Source of the DNA: JAJDZL01 sp963664525
GTDB taxonomy: Bacteria > Pseudomonadota > Gammaproteobacteria > Arenicellales > JAJDZL01
Direction of reading: 5' to 3'
Assembly: GCA_963664525.1 (NCBI GenBank)
Contig: OY761535.1
Span: forward strand, 1,612,001-1,676,000
DNA: 64,000 nt
Shown here: piece by piece, positions 36,007-46,384 of the stretch
Position numbering within the stretch: position 1 is the first letter of the stretch
Layout of the letters: the number at the start of each line of letters is the position of its first letter
Notes under the pieces: model-generated
The model's database searches: none
The model's input: the letters and a program-made list of their open reading frames with translations, nothing else
Told to the model about the DNA's origin: nothing
Translations under genes and position numbers: made by a program

Positions 36007-39000
36007 TTAAAACGAAATGCTTAGTCCCGCTTTAAAATCGCTGCCATTACGACCCGTTCCGTAGGATGCACTCGCTGTAATCGGCAACCCGTTCGTTGCG
36101 GTAACCCAGGTTTTTCCTCCCCCAAAACGCATTTTCAAGCCTTTATCCTGTGCTACCAGCTTGCTGCCGTCAACAACAACACTTGATTTACTGTCAATTT
36201 CTGATTCCAGCTTAAATGTCCCAAACAGGGTACCTCCACCAACTTTCTTGTCGATTCGAGCACCGAAGTACCCAACTAGTTTTTTACCGGAAATAGATGA
36301 AGCGTCTAAATCTTGCTTGTCGATAAAATTCTTAACCTTCACTTTAGACTGAATTACCCCCGCATGAAGCTTCACCTCTCTGCCAGCAAATTGTCGTTCT
36401 GCGCCGGCTTCCAACTGCAGCGCGAAACCAGTTGCAGATCGTCCTGATGCTAAACTGCCGCTGCTCGAAGAGTCTACATCGAATTTGTAATTCGTTGCAG
36501 CAACGCCTAAATCAATATAGTCAATATAAGCGCTTTTCAGATTACGCGTATAGGAAAGGCCGATGCTCGTAGCAGAAGCATCAATTTCACTGCTACCGGA
36601 AACCTTAGACTTCCCGATATGCTGACTTGCATAAACTCCAATTACATCTTCATTGTCCATTGAAAAATTAGTACCAGTGCTTACACCATACCAGTTATAG
36701 TCGTAAGCAGCAGAAGATGTCGATTCCGCCGGTTCTCTTGATCCGGCCTCAGCTGTCGTCGATATCCACCACTTGCTCTCATCATGCAGTGCATTTGTGC
36801 GCGTCTGGTATGTAACAAGGCCATTGACTTCGAGCAGCATCGATGGCAACACTTCATAGACTCGGGCGACCAGTGCAAAACTGGCACGAATCAGCAAGCC
36901 ATCTGCAGTCGGTACTATAGCAATTTCGAGAGCACCATCAGGTCTGCGGTTAGTCCCGCCTTCATAGACAAACGTCTCAGTTCCATCGAAATTGTTGACC
37001 GTAATGACAATATGATCAGGGTTACCAACGATTCTTCCCTGAATTCTGCGGAAACCGTCAAGCAACTCCTCATCTTCAGCCAATTCCAGCACCAAAATAA
37101 CAGGCGACATGCCACCTGCGTGGATGATGATTCCTGAGGCGGCGATAATGTAACCAGTTGAACCGACGGTTACATACCCTCCGCCATCCAGATAAATCCC
37201 TGCACCGCTGCCTGAGGTGCTTACCACTCGACCATCAATCCTAATACGCTGATTTCTGACATCATCGGATTCGTCGCCCGGCGTCCCACGGTCGTCAAGT
37301 CCAGCGCCAGTCGCATAGATGCCGTACCTGCGCGCCATAACAACGGCACCTTCTTCTATCTCTACATCTATGTCGCCGTTTCGATCCTGTTCAAGAATAT
37401 GCGTACTTCGAATACCGTCTCCTTCCGATACGATCATGCCGCCTTCTCCAATTGTGATGTCGATATTTCCATTGTTGTAGGCATCGGCATACCACCTCGC
37501 CCGATCTTTGTAAGCTTGAGAAAAATCCGATGGAAGAGCATCAATAGCGGCGTCGAGTCCTGTCTTTGTCCATATGGCTTCAAATAACGCTTTCTCCTCA
37601 CTAGACATCGTGTGTTCGAGAAATCTTAGCAATATGTATCCGTCGTTCGCGGTTAGGTATTGATCAAGCAGGTCATCGGTCGACAAATCCGGAAAGGTAC
37701 CTGGATTGAACGTAACATCACTGCCGACGATCAAACTTCGAGGATCATACAAGTCACCAAGAGGAATCTCGCTTCCCTGAGCACTCTGAAACTCAATGGC
37801 AGCTTGCAATACTTCCCGGAATTGCTGTCGAACCTCATCTGTAATTAAACTGGATAGGTCAGTGGGGGTACTGGAGGGGCGGTCACCGGCAGCAATAAAT
37901 TCTGCAATTCTGAGAAGATCACCAGTACCCGCCCAGACACCTGCTGCAGCGTTTGAGCGCGGCCAATACTTGCGCATAACCCACCCTGCTTGATGTTCAC
38001 TGCGCGCTTCATTCAAATTCGGGTCATATGTCGGCACTATTGCCCTGATCGTTCCGCCGAGAACACGGATTCGCAGTGCAGGTTGTGTTCCAGACGAATA
38101 ATCACTCACCGGCGAACCGTGAGTGGATCCGCTAAACCTGCCTGATACGACAACAATCCCTCTGTAACTCTCAATTATCCCGCTGTGGTGCGTGACAGTT
38201 ATAGGAGCCGTTCCAGATTGAGCCGTTCCAAGGTCGCCGAACGTATCAGGATCACGGACTTCTGCCTGAATTCCAGCGCGGCGATACCCTCGGGTTATTA
38301 TGTTTCCATACGAATTGATTGTAATGCCGCCTGAAGTGCCTGGCCCATCGTGCCTGGCAAAAATGGCGTGATCCAATGAATCAAGACTGCCTCTTTGTTC
38401 AATATTGATTTGACCGGCGGAATTTCGAAAAGCGCGTATAGAGTGCCCGTACGTGTTGGTTATTTCACCGCGGTTGTCAACACGGATGTTGCCTGTACCG
38501 TTGTGATAAGTAAAAATTCCATGGGACCACGATTGAATTCTTCCACGATTTGTAACAACAACATTTCCGCTCCCGGTGTGAGATGCGCTAATGCCTCTGT
38601 GCCCCCAGGAATTGACGATGCTGCCACCCCTTAAATCAATGTCTATATTACCCGTTCCAGAATGAGAAGCAGAAACACCAATTGATCGAGAAAAGATACT
38701 TCCTGCATTCAGGATATTCAGACGACCATTGCCGCCGTTATTGAAACTTGCCGTGATCCCGAGTCCTCCGACCCTGCTTTCTTCGGTTCCAATGCTTCCC
38801 TCTGCACCTAGTTCGATTGTTACGTCGCCCTGACTCCTATTTCCCAGCTGAATTCCTGAACCGCTCGAAAAAATCGTTCCACCCAATACCCTGACTTCAG
38901 TATTATCAGTCGAAGAGCTAGCACGGTTGTCAACGTGGATACCTATAGTTGATTCTTCAATATCACCCCATGAACGGATATCGATTGCACCGCCTGTGCC

Positions 39001-39821
39001 ATCCTTGCGAGCGAAAATACCCCAACCACCTGAAGAAATGCGCCCGTCGCGATTGTGTCGGATAGTCAGATCGCCAGTTCCCGCCTGTCGACCTTCTATT
39101 CCATGCCCGTCCGATCTAACAGTGCCAGCATTAGTGATCTGAACATTACCGCTGCCACCGTGCCAGGTATACAACCCCTGAGCTGAAGAGTCCACCAAGC
39201 CATTGTTCGTGATTGTAGCGTCACCTGTACCGCCGCTGTTATAGTTCAAGCGTATGCCGTGCTGGGTTGAGTAGATGCTGCCATTGTTCACAAGCGAAAG
39301 ATCTCCGGTCGAAGTGCCCGCTGACCACGCATATACGCCCTGCTCATTCCAACGCGAATCAGCGGACCCGATTTGTACGCCTTCTGCAATGGTGACGCTT
39401 GCAGCACCGCTGCCGCGATTTGACAGCGAAATGCCTACATTGCCGTTTCCGTCACTATTTTGCAGAATTGAAGTTTGACCGTTTATCGCAATTCCAAAAT
39501 TACCGGTGGACAACCTATGCGGATCCAATGTGATCCCGTTGCCGTTAGCGGCAGCGGTGATTTCCGTTGATGTCGTCGGTTGGACGGTTAGCGTCAGTCC
39601 ATCCCGCATTGCCCTATACCGAATGCCGGTGGCGTAACTTGTTGCGGCGCAGGTTACCGAATCGGCGGTCCCGTCATTGTTTGAGATAGTGCCGCATTCA
39701 TTATCGGCGTTAACTCGCTGTGAACTTGCAATAAAGAAACATGCCAAAATGACAAAGATGATCCCTGGCAGATGGCATGTGAGGGGGGGGGGGTGTGGCG
39801 AATGTGAGTGTTAATATTCAT
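36007..39821 (-). CDS. Large autotransporter adhesin-like protein, probably phase-variable (OFF in this sequence)
   Basis: From the ATG at 39819-39821 the first 9 codons run into 11 C residues. With 11 C the frame shifts into a short dead frame that stops at 39654; with 9 or 12 C it continues into the 1,246-residue frame and creates a signal peptide with LPGIIFVILACFFIASS and likely cleavage after RVNA. The passenger has about 25-residue beta-helix repeats (GTGNIRVDNRGEI, GSGNVVVTNRGRI). The last 270 or so residues form a beta-barrel ending in AGLSISF with a terminal Phe, as needed for outer-membrane insertion (type V secretion). Role in adhesion is inferred from architecture. A TTG at 39745-39747 is the only in-frame start candidate after the tract and would leave a truncated signal peptide. 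Confidence 0.85.
39783..39793 (-). repeat. Poly-C tract (11 bases) in the signal-peptide region
   Basis: Eleven G on the plus strand, C on the coding strand, between codon 9 and the hydrophobic core of the signal peptide. The number of C sets the reading frame of the autotransporter gene: multiples of three are in frame. Confidence 0.85.
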
Positions 39822-40199
39822 GCATGATTTCAAAATGAGTAATTTGTGCAATACGATTGAAATTCAATCCCGTTAATTGATAGAGCATTAATTCAGTCCA
39901 AGCGTAACTCAACGCTGCTATTCCCCAAGATACATCGAAAAGCATCTTTGTAATTTTATACTTCATAATGCCCAGACACAAGGTTTTAGTTTGAAATAAA
40001 CCGATACGCTGCCTTCTCCGAGTCACAGCCCATCAACACCAGCCGCTTGCGAATCCGTCCGTCTGGGTGCGTCGAAAAACCATACTCAACATCAACCAAT
40101 AATCACTAAGCGAAATTCAAGCTCTTGGTAAAGCGGAACATAATCGGGTTTTCCACAGTTCTATAAATCGACGAAAATTTCGGACCTTATGTTGCTGTG
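39822..40199. other. Intergenic region upstream of the autotransporter
   Basis: About 380 bp that should contain the autotransporter promoter; no convincing -35/-10 pair stands out. No gene is supported here. Confidence 0.4.
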
Positions 40200-41732
40200 T
40201 TAATCAACTCCATCAAAATAGACTTCAACGAATTCTCTAATCTTTTCAATGATCCGATCCGCAACAGGTAATCTTTCCTTCAAATCGGGAGGAGCATGCC
40301 TGATTTTTAAAACTTGATCTGGCAATGGCATTTTCTCAGTGAACAGATGGTTATCTATTATTTGCGTCAGTCCCTCAGCCTTCAAACCTTCTGATTATGC
40401 CAGTTCGGAAATCGCCTTTTCCTTTTCCTCATCCCAATAACTGTTGAAACTGTCACGTAAATTGCCGTCCTCAGGAATAGCGCCCAAGTGTTCGGCAATG
40501 AATCTTTCTATCAGTTCCTTTTTGCTGCGAAGCTGAATTTCCGTTTCCAGCATCTTCGTAATTTGCGCCTTGATTTTGTCCTGTTCCTTTTCCTGAGCAT
40601 CTTGGATGTTCTCCAGCAACTGGAGAATGTAACTGACGTTGATGTCGTCTCTGTGAATCAGTTCCAGTTCAAAGTCAATATCATCAAGTATTGAAACTTT
40701 TTCCGCCTGACGATCCGTCTTCGTCTGCTGATGCAGATCAAGATACTTGCTCTGGTAATCTGCCAGTTCCTGTTCATCAAGCTTTACATCTTCAAAATCA
40801 AATTCCGTAAAACACACAAGAATATTCTTCAGCCGGATCAAGTCCCGAAACGCCGTGATGAATTCCGCCCTTTCCTCTTCGCTTCGAAGCTTACTGACAT
40901 CATCCACTGCTGGTGCAATTTCCTTAAGTATCTCTACCGCCGCATTGAAACGATCGACATAATATTCATAGGGCTGAAGCACCACCTCTTCAATCGCTTC
41001 TTTATTGGCAAACAACTCAATCGCCGTGTCGGTGGCGGATTTGAGATTTCGATAGCAAACCACGTTGCCCTGAGACTTCTTTGTCCCCAATATTCGGTTG
41101 GTCCGTGAGTAGGCCTGAATCAGTCCGTGATACTTCAGATTTTTGTCAACGTAAATCGTGTTGAGGTACTTGCTGTCGAAGCCAGTCAGGAACATGTTCA
41201 CCACCAGCAGAATGTCAACCTGTTTGTTCTTGACCTTCTTGCCAATGTCCTTGTAGTACTGGTAAAAGGAATCCGTTGAGAAATTAGTGCCGTACTGATC
41301 GTTATATGCTGCGATGAATGCGTCCAGATTCTCTCTACTGTGCACATTGGTTTTGCCAGTTTTTCCATCCGGTATATCCGCTTCGATGAATCCCGCTTCA
41401 TCCTTGTCATCCTCGTTCGCCTGATAGGAAAAAATCGTTGCAATTCGAAGTTGGTGATCATCACAGTCTTTCTTTTTCTTAAAGCTGTCGTAGTACTTGA
41501 TCAGGGCTGGAATACTTGATACGCATAAAATGGATGTGAACTCTCGGCTGTGCGTCTTTCGATTGTGGTTGGCGATGATATGATCGGTTACTGCATCAAT
41601 TCTCTCATCTGCCTCCATCACTTCCGCTTTATCGATCCCCTCTACCTGAAGATCGGCAACACTCTCTTTCTGACTTACTGTCTGAATGTATTCCACCGCG
41701 AACTTCAGTCTAGATAGCGTAAGAATATACAC
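40200..41732 (-). pseudogene. hsdR: C-terminal remnant of a type I restriction subunit R, with an in-frame stop
   Basis: The frame from 41732 carries the second RecA-like domain and the C-terminus of HsdR: VDILLVVNMFLTGFDSKYLN, YHGLIQAYSRTNRILGTKKS, LQPYEYYVDRFN and ILDDIDFELELIHRDDINVS. It meets a TAA at 40395-40397, but the same frame continues with SEGLKAEGLTQIIDNHLF and REFVEVYFDGVD to the normal end at 40200. The N-terminal endonuclease and first helicase domain (about half the protein) are missing, and no hsdM or hsdS is nearby. The gene is a dead remnant. Confidence 0.88.
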
Positions 41733-41918
41733 CTACCCTGATATCGGCAAGCCGTACTACGTTGTAAACTCTGGAATAAACGCTTTAGAAATAACCGCAC
41801 CACTGACCGACTTGGTGAGTGCGGACAATGGTGCGGATTCTTACCTCTGGTGGAATCGGACGGTAAGAATGCACACTACCGCCAAAATCAATTTCAGACT
41901 ACGTTACTCGATGCTGTT

Positions 41919-42053
41919 AACGAACCAAATTTTCAAGAATTTACAAGACAATCTCTGCATTTGAAAGAACTTGGTGTGAGTAATCGCAAGATCGCTGAAC
42001 GCTTTGGTGTTGATGAAATGATAGTTACCAAATCAATCTATTGGTTAAGGTGA
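41919..42053 (+). pseudogene. Helix-turn-helix fragment of an unidentified mobile element
   Basis: The frame ends in LHLKELGVSNRKIAERFGVDEMIVTKSIYWLR, a helix-turn-helix of the resolvase/transposase type. No catalytic domain is seen in front of it. A decayed relative lies at 30716-30753. The source family was not identified. Confidence 0.45.
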
Positions 42054-42056
42054 ATG

Positions 42057-42425
42057 CTAAGTTGCTTCGCTACCGTCGTCTTGATCAAGGTTCAGTCGGA
42101 ACACTATCTCTTCAAGCATTGAAATTAATTCCGGAATATCCTGTTTAACGGTTTTAAAGACGATCATCAAATCAATGTCAAAATATCCATGCACAATTCG
42201 GTTCCTTAGGCCGACAACTTCGGTCCAAGGGACTTCATAATGCACTTGTTTCGTTACATCGCTTAATCTGGCTGCAGCTTCCCCTAAAATTCCGAGAGAA
42301 TGTAGTATTGCGTTTTGATGTAATTCACTTTCAACAAATTCATCAAATGAAAGATCTTCAGCAAATCTTGCTGCCTGTCGCGCAGCTGCAAGAATATCTA
42401 TCAATTTTTGATGGTCATCGCGCAT
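42057..42425 (-). CDS. hepT: HepT-like ribonuclease toxin (DUF86)
   Basis: 122 residues from the ATG at 42425 (MRDDHQKLIDIL); a longer frame to 42491 would overlap the antitoxin heavily. The HEPN motif R-x4-H-x-Y is present as RNRIVHGYF, preceded by ILHSLGILGEAAARLS. HepT toxins cleave RNA, often tRNA, and are silenced by AMPylation of the tyrosine in this motif by the paired MntA. The gene overlaps the MntA gene by 11 bp. Confidence 0.9.
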   Translation of the reverse strand: MRDDHQKLIDILAAARQAARFAEDLSFDEFVESELHQNAILHSLGILGEAAARLSDVTKQVHYEVPWTEVVGLRNRIVHGYFDIDLMIVFKTVKQDIPELISMLEEIVFRLNLDQDDGSEAT

Positions 42426-42762
42426 GTATAACCTTGGCAGTCCCGAGAATTTCTTTTCGACGAAATGGATTCTTGCTTCGTTCGACTGCAAATCGCGTTA
42501 CTAGATCTACCGGACGGCCAAACATTTTCTCTATTTCGTTCGCCATCCTTACATACGCCAATCCAGGCACTTTACCATTTTCAAATTCAATTAGCACATC
42601 AATATCACTATCTGACCGAAAGTCAGAACGCAATGCTGAACCAAATACTGACATTTCTGCAATATGCCACCGTTCACAAAATCGAGCAATGTCATCGGCT
42701 GAAACCGCGAGTCGAAACCATAGTTCTTTTCCAATTTCAACAGCTACTTTTTTATTTCTCAC
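42415..42762 (-). CDS. mntA: MntA-like minimal nucleotidyltransferase antitoxin
   Basis: 115 residues. The nucleotidyltransferase signature GSALRSDFRSDSDIDVLI carries the GSx10DxD metal-binding pattern, and FGRPVDLVTRFAVE adds the third acidic residue. Such proteins AMPylate HepT. It is the first gene of the pair. Both partners look intact, which contrasts with the broken restriction gene beside them. Confidence 0.9.
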   Translation of the reverse strand: MRNKKVAVEIGKELWFRLAVSADDIARFCERWHIAEMSVFGSALRSDFRSDSDIDVLIEFENGKVPGLAYVRMANEIEKMFGRPVDLVTRFAVERSKNPFRRKEILGTAKVIHAR

Positions 42763-42987
42763 CTTGTATTCCTTTTAAGAGATTAGTTGAGAACTGCATT
42801 TTGTAAACTGTATCTTACTATATTGTTTTCTATATTTGCCCTCAGCCCCAGCAGTATCGATTGCAGCCTGCAACAAAGAATCCGAAAATTCATGATCTCA
42901 TTCATATCAATAATTTATGAATTTTGCCACTTAAGAGCAAATCCATTAAACGACTTGACTAATAACAATGATGTGGGAATTCGCACA

Positions 42988-43352
42988 TGGTGGAGGTGGC
43001 GGGGATCGAACCCGCGTCCGTGAGCCCTCTGCACGCTGGCGACTACATGCTTAGTCTACCCATTGTGTCAATCATACTCTGTCCGGATAGACAGTCCTGA
43101 ATATGATGGTCTCGTTTGCCGAAGCAACATTTCACTAGCAGGCGTACGAGACAATCCCTGCCAGTTAGTCTGAATTTATTTGACCCCGTTTCATACCACT
43201 CAGACATGATAATCACGAGGCTTAGCGGTTAAGCCGCTAAGGCGTAGTTGTCGTCGTTGGCAACTAATATTTTGCAGACAGTTTAACGAGGCACCTGCAC
43301 CTCGACATGCTCCAACGGTTTTGTGACCCGCGTCGAAACCAAGATCACCCCC
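42988..43352 (-). ncRNA. ssrA: Transfer-messenger RNA
   Basis: 365 nt. On the minus strand the 5' end GGGGGTGATC and the 3' end CACCTCCACCA form the tRNA-like acceptor stem with one G-U pair, and GGGATCGAACCC is the T arm. The tag frame (43261 to 43229) encodes ANDDNYALAA followed by TAA, close to the E. coli tag. CCA is encoded. smpB lies 122 bp upstream on the same strand. The 3' end faces the accessory region on the left, and tmRNA 3' ends are common island insertion sites. Confidence 0.98.
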
Positions 43353-43474
43353 ATAAGTGTGCTAATTGACAGTATAAATCTTCCAGAAATCTTTCTCTAC
43401 TAGTGTTGCGATATTGCAATGTTTTGAACAGAAATGATCAAAATACTGTTGCGCACCTGCAACACAATTTCAAT

Positions 43475-43948
43475 CTAACTGTATCGCGATAACTCCCGGT
43501 CCCGATCCCGTTCGATATCCCTGGACTTGATCGTCTGTCGCTTGTCATATTGCTTTTTTCCCTTGGCTAACGCAAACTGTAACTTTACCTTACCGTCGCT
43601 CCAGTAAAGTTGAGTTGGAATCATCGAATAACCCTTTCGTTCAACCGCACCGATTAGTCGGTTGATTTCCATTCTGTGCAACAACAGTTTGCGACTGCGC
43701 GTAGGGTTTACTGAAACGTGCGTCGAAATTGTCGCTTCAGGTGAGACGTGAGCTCCAACCAAAAATAACTCACCGTTGATCGGTGTGATGTAGCTCTCCT
43801 TGAGGTTTGCGCGATTGGCGCGCATGCTTTTGACCTCCCAGCCGTGCAAAACCAAGCCAGCTTCATACCGCTCCTCGAGGTGGTATTCATAGGATGCCTT
43901 TCTGTTGGTCGCGATAACCCGTCCAGCATCTTGTTTGTTTTTCTTCAC
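43475..43948 (-). CDS. smpB: SsrA-binding protein SmpB
   Basis: 157 residues, normal length. IATNRKASYEYHLEERYEAG, LHGWEVKSMRANRANLKESY and the basic C-terminal tail GKKQYDKRQTIKSRDIERD are conserved SmpB segments; the tail mimics an mRNA in the ribosome during trans-translation. It lies upstream of ssrA and 14 bp downstream of a methyltransferase gene on the same strand. Confidence 0.98.
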   Translation of the reverse strand: MKKNKQDAGRVIATNRKASYEYHLEERYEAGLVLHGWEVKSMRANRANLKESYITPINGELFLVGAHVSPEATISTHVSVNPTRSRKLLLHRMEINRLIGAVERKGYSMIPTQLYWSDGKVKLQFALAKGKKQYDKRQTIKSRDIERDRDRELSRYS

Positions 43949-43962
43949 TGATTCGAACCGGC

Positions 43963-44964
43963 TTATTTACGACGTCTCGATCCTCGCTTACGAGTCGACT
44001 TTACTGGAGCTGTGTCAAATACCTGCCCTAGTTGCTCTGAAATTTCCGACATGTTTGGTTTCTTTACTCGGCGGTACTGGTCGAGCCCCACTCGCATTTG
44101 TCGAACATGGTCATATTTCGTACCGCAGCAACCGCCAATAATCGTTGCACCGGTGCTGCGAGCAATTTGGGAATAAGTGTACATCTGTTCCGGTGTTGCG
44201 GTATACCGAATCTGAGTCCCCTCCCACACCGGTATGCCACAATTGGCTTTTGCCACGTAGTGAAACATATTCGGATAGGCATTTGACATCTCTAAAGTCG
44301 CAGCGACCGTCTGTGCCGGACCCACTCCGCAATTGGAACCCACTGCGATTGGCTGAACTTCCATTTCCAGGCATATTTCCACAAACTCAGCGGGGCTGAT
44401 CCCCATCATCGTCCTACCATTGGTATCAAAACTGCCACAAGCGACAAAGGGTAAATCGGTGCTCATCGCTCCTGTCGCTGCTGCAATCAACTCCTCTCTT
44501 GAGGAAATAGTTTCGATCCAAATCAAATCACAGCCTCCCCGCTCAAGTGCCTGTGCCTGATCTATAAAGGCCTGAGCAGCAACTTCCTGTTCTAAGGTGC
44601 CAATCGGTTCAATCAATTCCCCCAATGGTCCCATGGAACCGGCAACCAACACGTCTCGATCGGACCGCGATGCTGCAGATTGCGCAATTTCCGTAGCTTT
44701 CTCATTCAACTCAGACACGCGATGTTCGCTGCTATGCAGCTTTAAACGCATCGCATTGCCACCAAATGTGTTCGTCAAAATGACATCGGATCCGGCATCA
44801 ACGAAACCGCCATTTAACGTTAGAACACGATCCGGATATTCGTCGTTCCAAAGCTCCGGTGCGTCTCCAGAGACTAATCCCATATCAAATAAGTTGGTAC
44901 CTGTCGCCCCATCCATTAGCAGGTAACCTTTTTCAGCCAATGCTTTCGTAAACGAATTGCTCAC
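43963..44964 (-). CDS. Homocysteine S-methyltransferase family protein, betaine-homocysteine-methyltransferase-like
   Basis: 333 residues. LMDGATGTNLFDMGL, DVILTNTFGGNAMRLKLH, the zinc ligand in AVGSNCGVGPAQ and the paired cysteines in IIGGCCGT define the pfam02574 barrel that uses Zn to activate homocysteine. The pattern resembles the bacterial betaine-homocysteine methyltransferases of marine Alpha- and Gammaproteobacteria. The methyl donor is probably glycine betaine or a related compound, but this is inferred. The C-terminus is basic (TRKRGSRRRK). Confidence 0.85.
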   Translation of the reverse strand: MSNSFTKALAEKGYLLMDGATGTNLFDMGLVSGDAPELWNDEYPDRVLTLNGGFVDAGSDVILTNTFGGNAMRLKLHSSEHRVSELNEKATEIAQSAASRSDRDVLVAGSMGPLGELIEPIGTLEQEVAAQAFIDQAQALERGGCDLIWIETISSREELIAAATGAMSTDLPFVACGSFDTNGRTMMGISPAEFVEICLEMEVQPIAVGSNCGVGPAQTVAATLEMSNAYPNMFHYVAKANCGIPVWEGTQIRYTATPEQMYTYSQIARSTGATIIGGCCGTKYDHVRQMRVGLDQYRRVKKPNMSEISEQLGQVFDTAPVKSTRKRGSRRRK

Positions 44965-45178
44965 TTCTCATGTCCTCCTGAACTTGCACACACCCGGTGT
45001 CATCCATTACTGTTGCTCAGTAACTCCCAATATATTCAAAATTCAACAAGACGCCCGACAAACAGAAAATTAAGACAATCGCTCCAGTTGGTATAATTCA
45101 TCACAATCGCGGTGAATAATCGATTCTTTTGACTCCTGAATGATCAACAATTTCAATACGATTCGAAATTCCAGTTTC

Positions 45179-45583
45179 ATGAGACAACTCGTTACAATTT
45201 CCCTTTGTCTGACATTCCTGATGGTGCTATCTCCACGCACTTTCAGCGCCAGTGAGTTACTGATGTTCGAAGCTGACTATTGTACTTGGTGTCAAATTTG
45301 GGAAGAAGAAATTGGCGGTATCTACCACCTGACATCAGAATCTTGCCAAGCTCCACTTAAAATCATTGATTTCACGACTGGCGACATGCCGGAAAATTTT
45401 TCAATCGTCGAGCCGGTAATATACACACCAACTTTTGTGTTGATCAACAACCAACAGGAGGTTGGGCGAATTACAGGCTATCCAGGAGCAGATTTTTTTT
45501 GGGTAGAACTGAATGACATCATTAAACGTGGACTGCCTGAACAAGCCCGCTTGGTGAATTCACAAAATTGCAGCAAATCCTGA
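45179..45583 (+). CDS. Periplasmic thioredoxin-like protein (SoxS/SoxW-like)
   Basis: 134 residues from the ATG at 45179; the upstream ATG at 45140 would put 13 residues before the signal peptide. The signal peptide is MRQLVTISLCLTFLMVLSP with cleavage near TFSA. The mature N-terminus has FEADYCTWCQIWEEEIGGIY, a CxxC redox site in the style of SoxS, and IYTPTFVLINNQQEVGRITGYPG is the cis-Pro segment of the thioredoxin fold. It would keep a periplasmic partner reduced; the partner is not visible here. Confidence 0.85.
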   Translation: MRQLVTISLCLTFLMVLSPRTFSASELLMFEADYCTWCQIWEEEIGGIYHLTSESCQAPLKIIDFTTGDMPENFSIVEPVIYTPTFVLINNQQEVGRITGYPGADFFWVELNDIIKRGLPEQARLVNSQNCSKS

Positions 45584-45616
45584 CAATCGCTTTACTGAAC
45601 TGCTGCACTTTCAGGC

Positions 45617-46051
45617 ATGATCTACAGCAATTCGACAATAGTCGATTTCACCTGCGAACAAATGTTTCGACTTGTCAGTGATATCGAATCCTACCCCAAT
45701 TTCATTCATTTTTGCAGTGCCAGCCATCTGGATGTCATTCATGACGATGGCTACACAGCAACGCTCGAATACCAAATTGGAAAATTCAAAAAATCTTTCA
45801 CAACCCGAAATACAGCCAAACCGAATTCGCAAATACTGATGAAATTGGTATCGGGCCCATTCAAAAGGTTGGACGGTAAATGGTCTTTCACAAAAGTGGG
45901 TGAAAATAAGTGCAAGATTGAATTTGAAGTGGACTACGAATTTTCATCTCGTGCAGCAGAATTTGCACTGGGTCCATTTTTCAAGTCTTTGCCGAAAATT
46001 ATGCTCGAGAATTTTCGCGCTGAAGCCAATCGTAAATTTGGTGATCAATAA
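45617..46051 (+). CDS. ratA: RatA/PasT START-domain protein
   Basis: 144 residues with the polyketide-cyclase/START fold of the RatA family: STIVDFTCEQMFRLVSDIESYPNF and FKRLDGKWSFTKVGENKCKIEFEVDYEF. RatA-type proteins have been linked to ribosome association and to coenzyme-Q binding (yeast Coq10 homologues). Followed 14 bp later by ratB and near smpB, the standard gammaproteobacterial linkage. Confidence 0.93.
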   Translation: MIYSNSTIVDFTCEQMFRLVSDIESYPNFIHFCSASHLDVIHDDGYTATLEYQIGKFKKSFTTRNTAKPNSQILMKLVSGPFKRLDGKWSFTKVGENKCKIEFEVDYEFSSRAAEFALGPFFKSLPKIMLENFRAEANRKFGDQ

Positions 46052-46065
46052 TTCACCCTTTACGA

Positions 46066-46383
46066 ATGGAAGGTTCCGCACACAACCCTGTTGACAATTC
46101 AACGATTAACATTGAAATCGCCTTTGCTGAGGGTTCAAACCAGAAAATAATCTCTCTGTCGTTGCCAGTTAACACAACTGCCAGGCAAGCCGTTCGAAAA
46201 TCTGGACTGGTTAACGATTTTCCAAACTTCGATTTCGACGCTGCGCCACTGGGTGTTTACGGAACGAAAGTTCCCGACAACTACCTGCTCGCCAATCACG
46301 ATCGAGTCGAAGTTTATCGCCCGCTCATTCAGTCTGCACGCGAAGCACGACGTCAGCGCGCAAAGCCTATCCGAAACGATTGA
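46066..46383 (+). CDS. ratB: RatB/RnfH family ubiquitin-like protein
   Basis: 105 residues: INIEIAFAEGSNQKIISLSLP, TARQAVRKSGL, LGVYGTKVPDNYLLANHDRVEVYRPL and a basic tail match the UPF0125/RnfH beta-grasp family. It forms the second gene of the ratAB unit. Its end is only 1 bp from the convergent acyl-CoA synthetase gene. Confidence 0.93.
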   Translation: MEGSAHNPVDNSTINIEIAFAEGSNQKIISLSLPVNTTARQAVRKSGLVNDFPNFDFDAAPLGVYGTKVPDNYLLANHDRVEVYRPLIQSAREARRQRAKPIRND

Positions 46384-46384
46384 C

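Noticed and set aside
36161..39478. Several plus-strand open frames of 60-117 codons inside the autotransporter
   Set aside because: They are antisense to a repetitive coding sequence, have no family features, and are explained by the codon bias of the real gene.
39654..39851. Small open frame beginning upstream of the autotransporter
   Set aside because: It is the out-of-frame reading of the autotransporter signal-peptide region caused by the 11-C tract, not a separate gene.
42971..42987. Short palindrome after ssrA as terminator
   Set aside because: The stem is short and no T-tract follows in the direction of transcription.
42988..43020. Search for an att copy of the ssrA 3' end within the island
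   Set aside because: No second copy of the T-arm/acceptor sequence was found in the window, so no attachment site is claimed.
42787..43023. 78-codon plus-strand frame before ssrA
   Set aside because: It runs into the tmRNA gene on the opposite strand and has no protein-family features.
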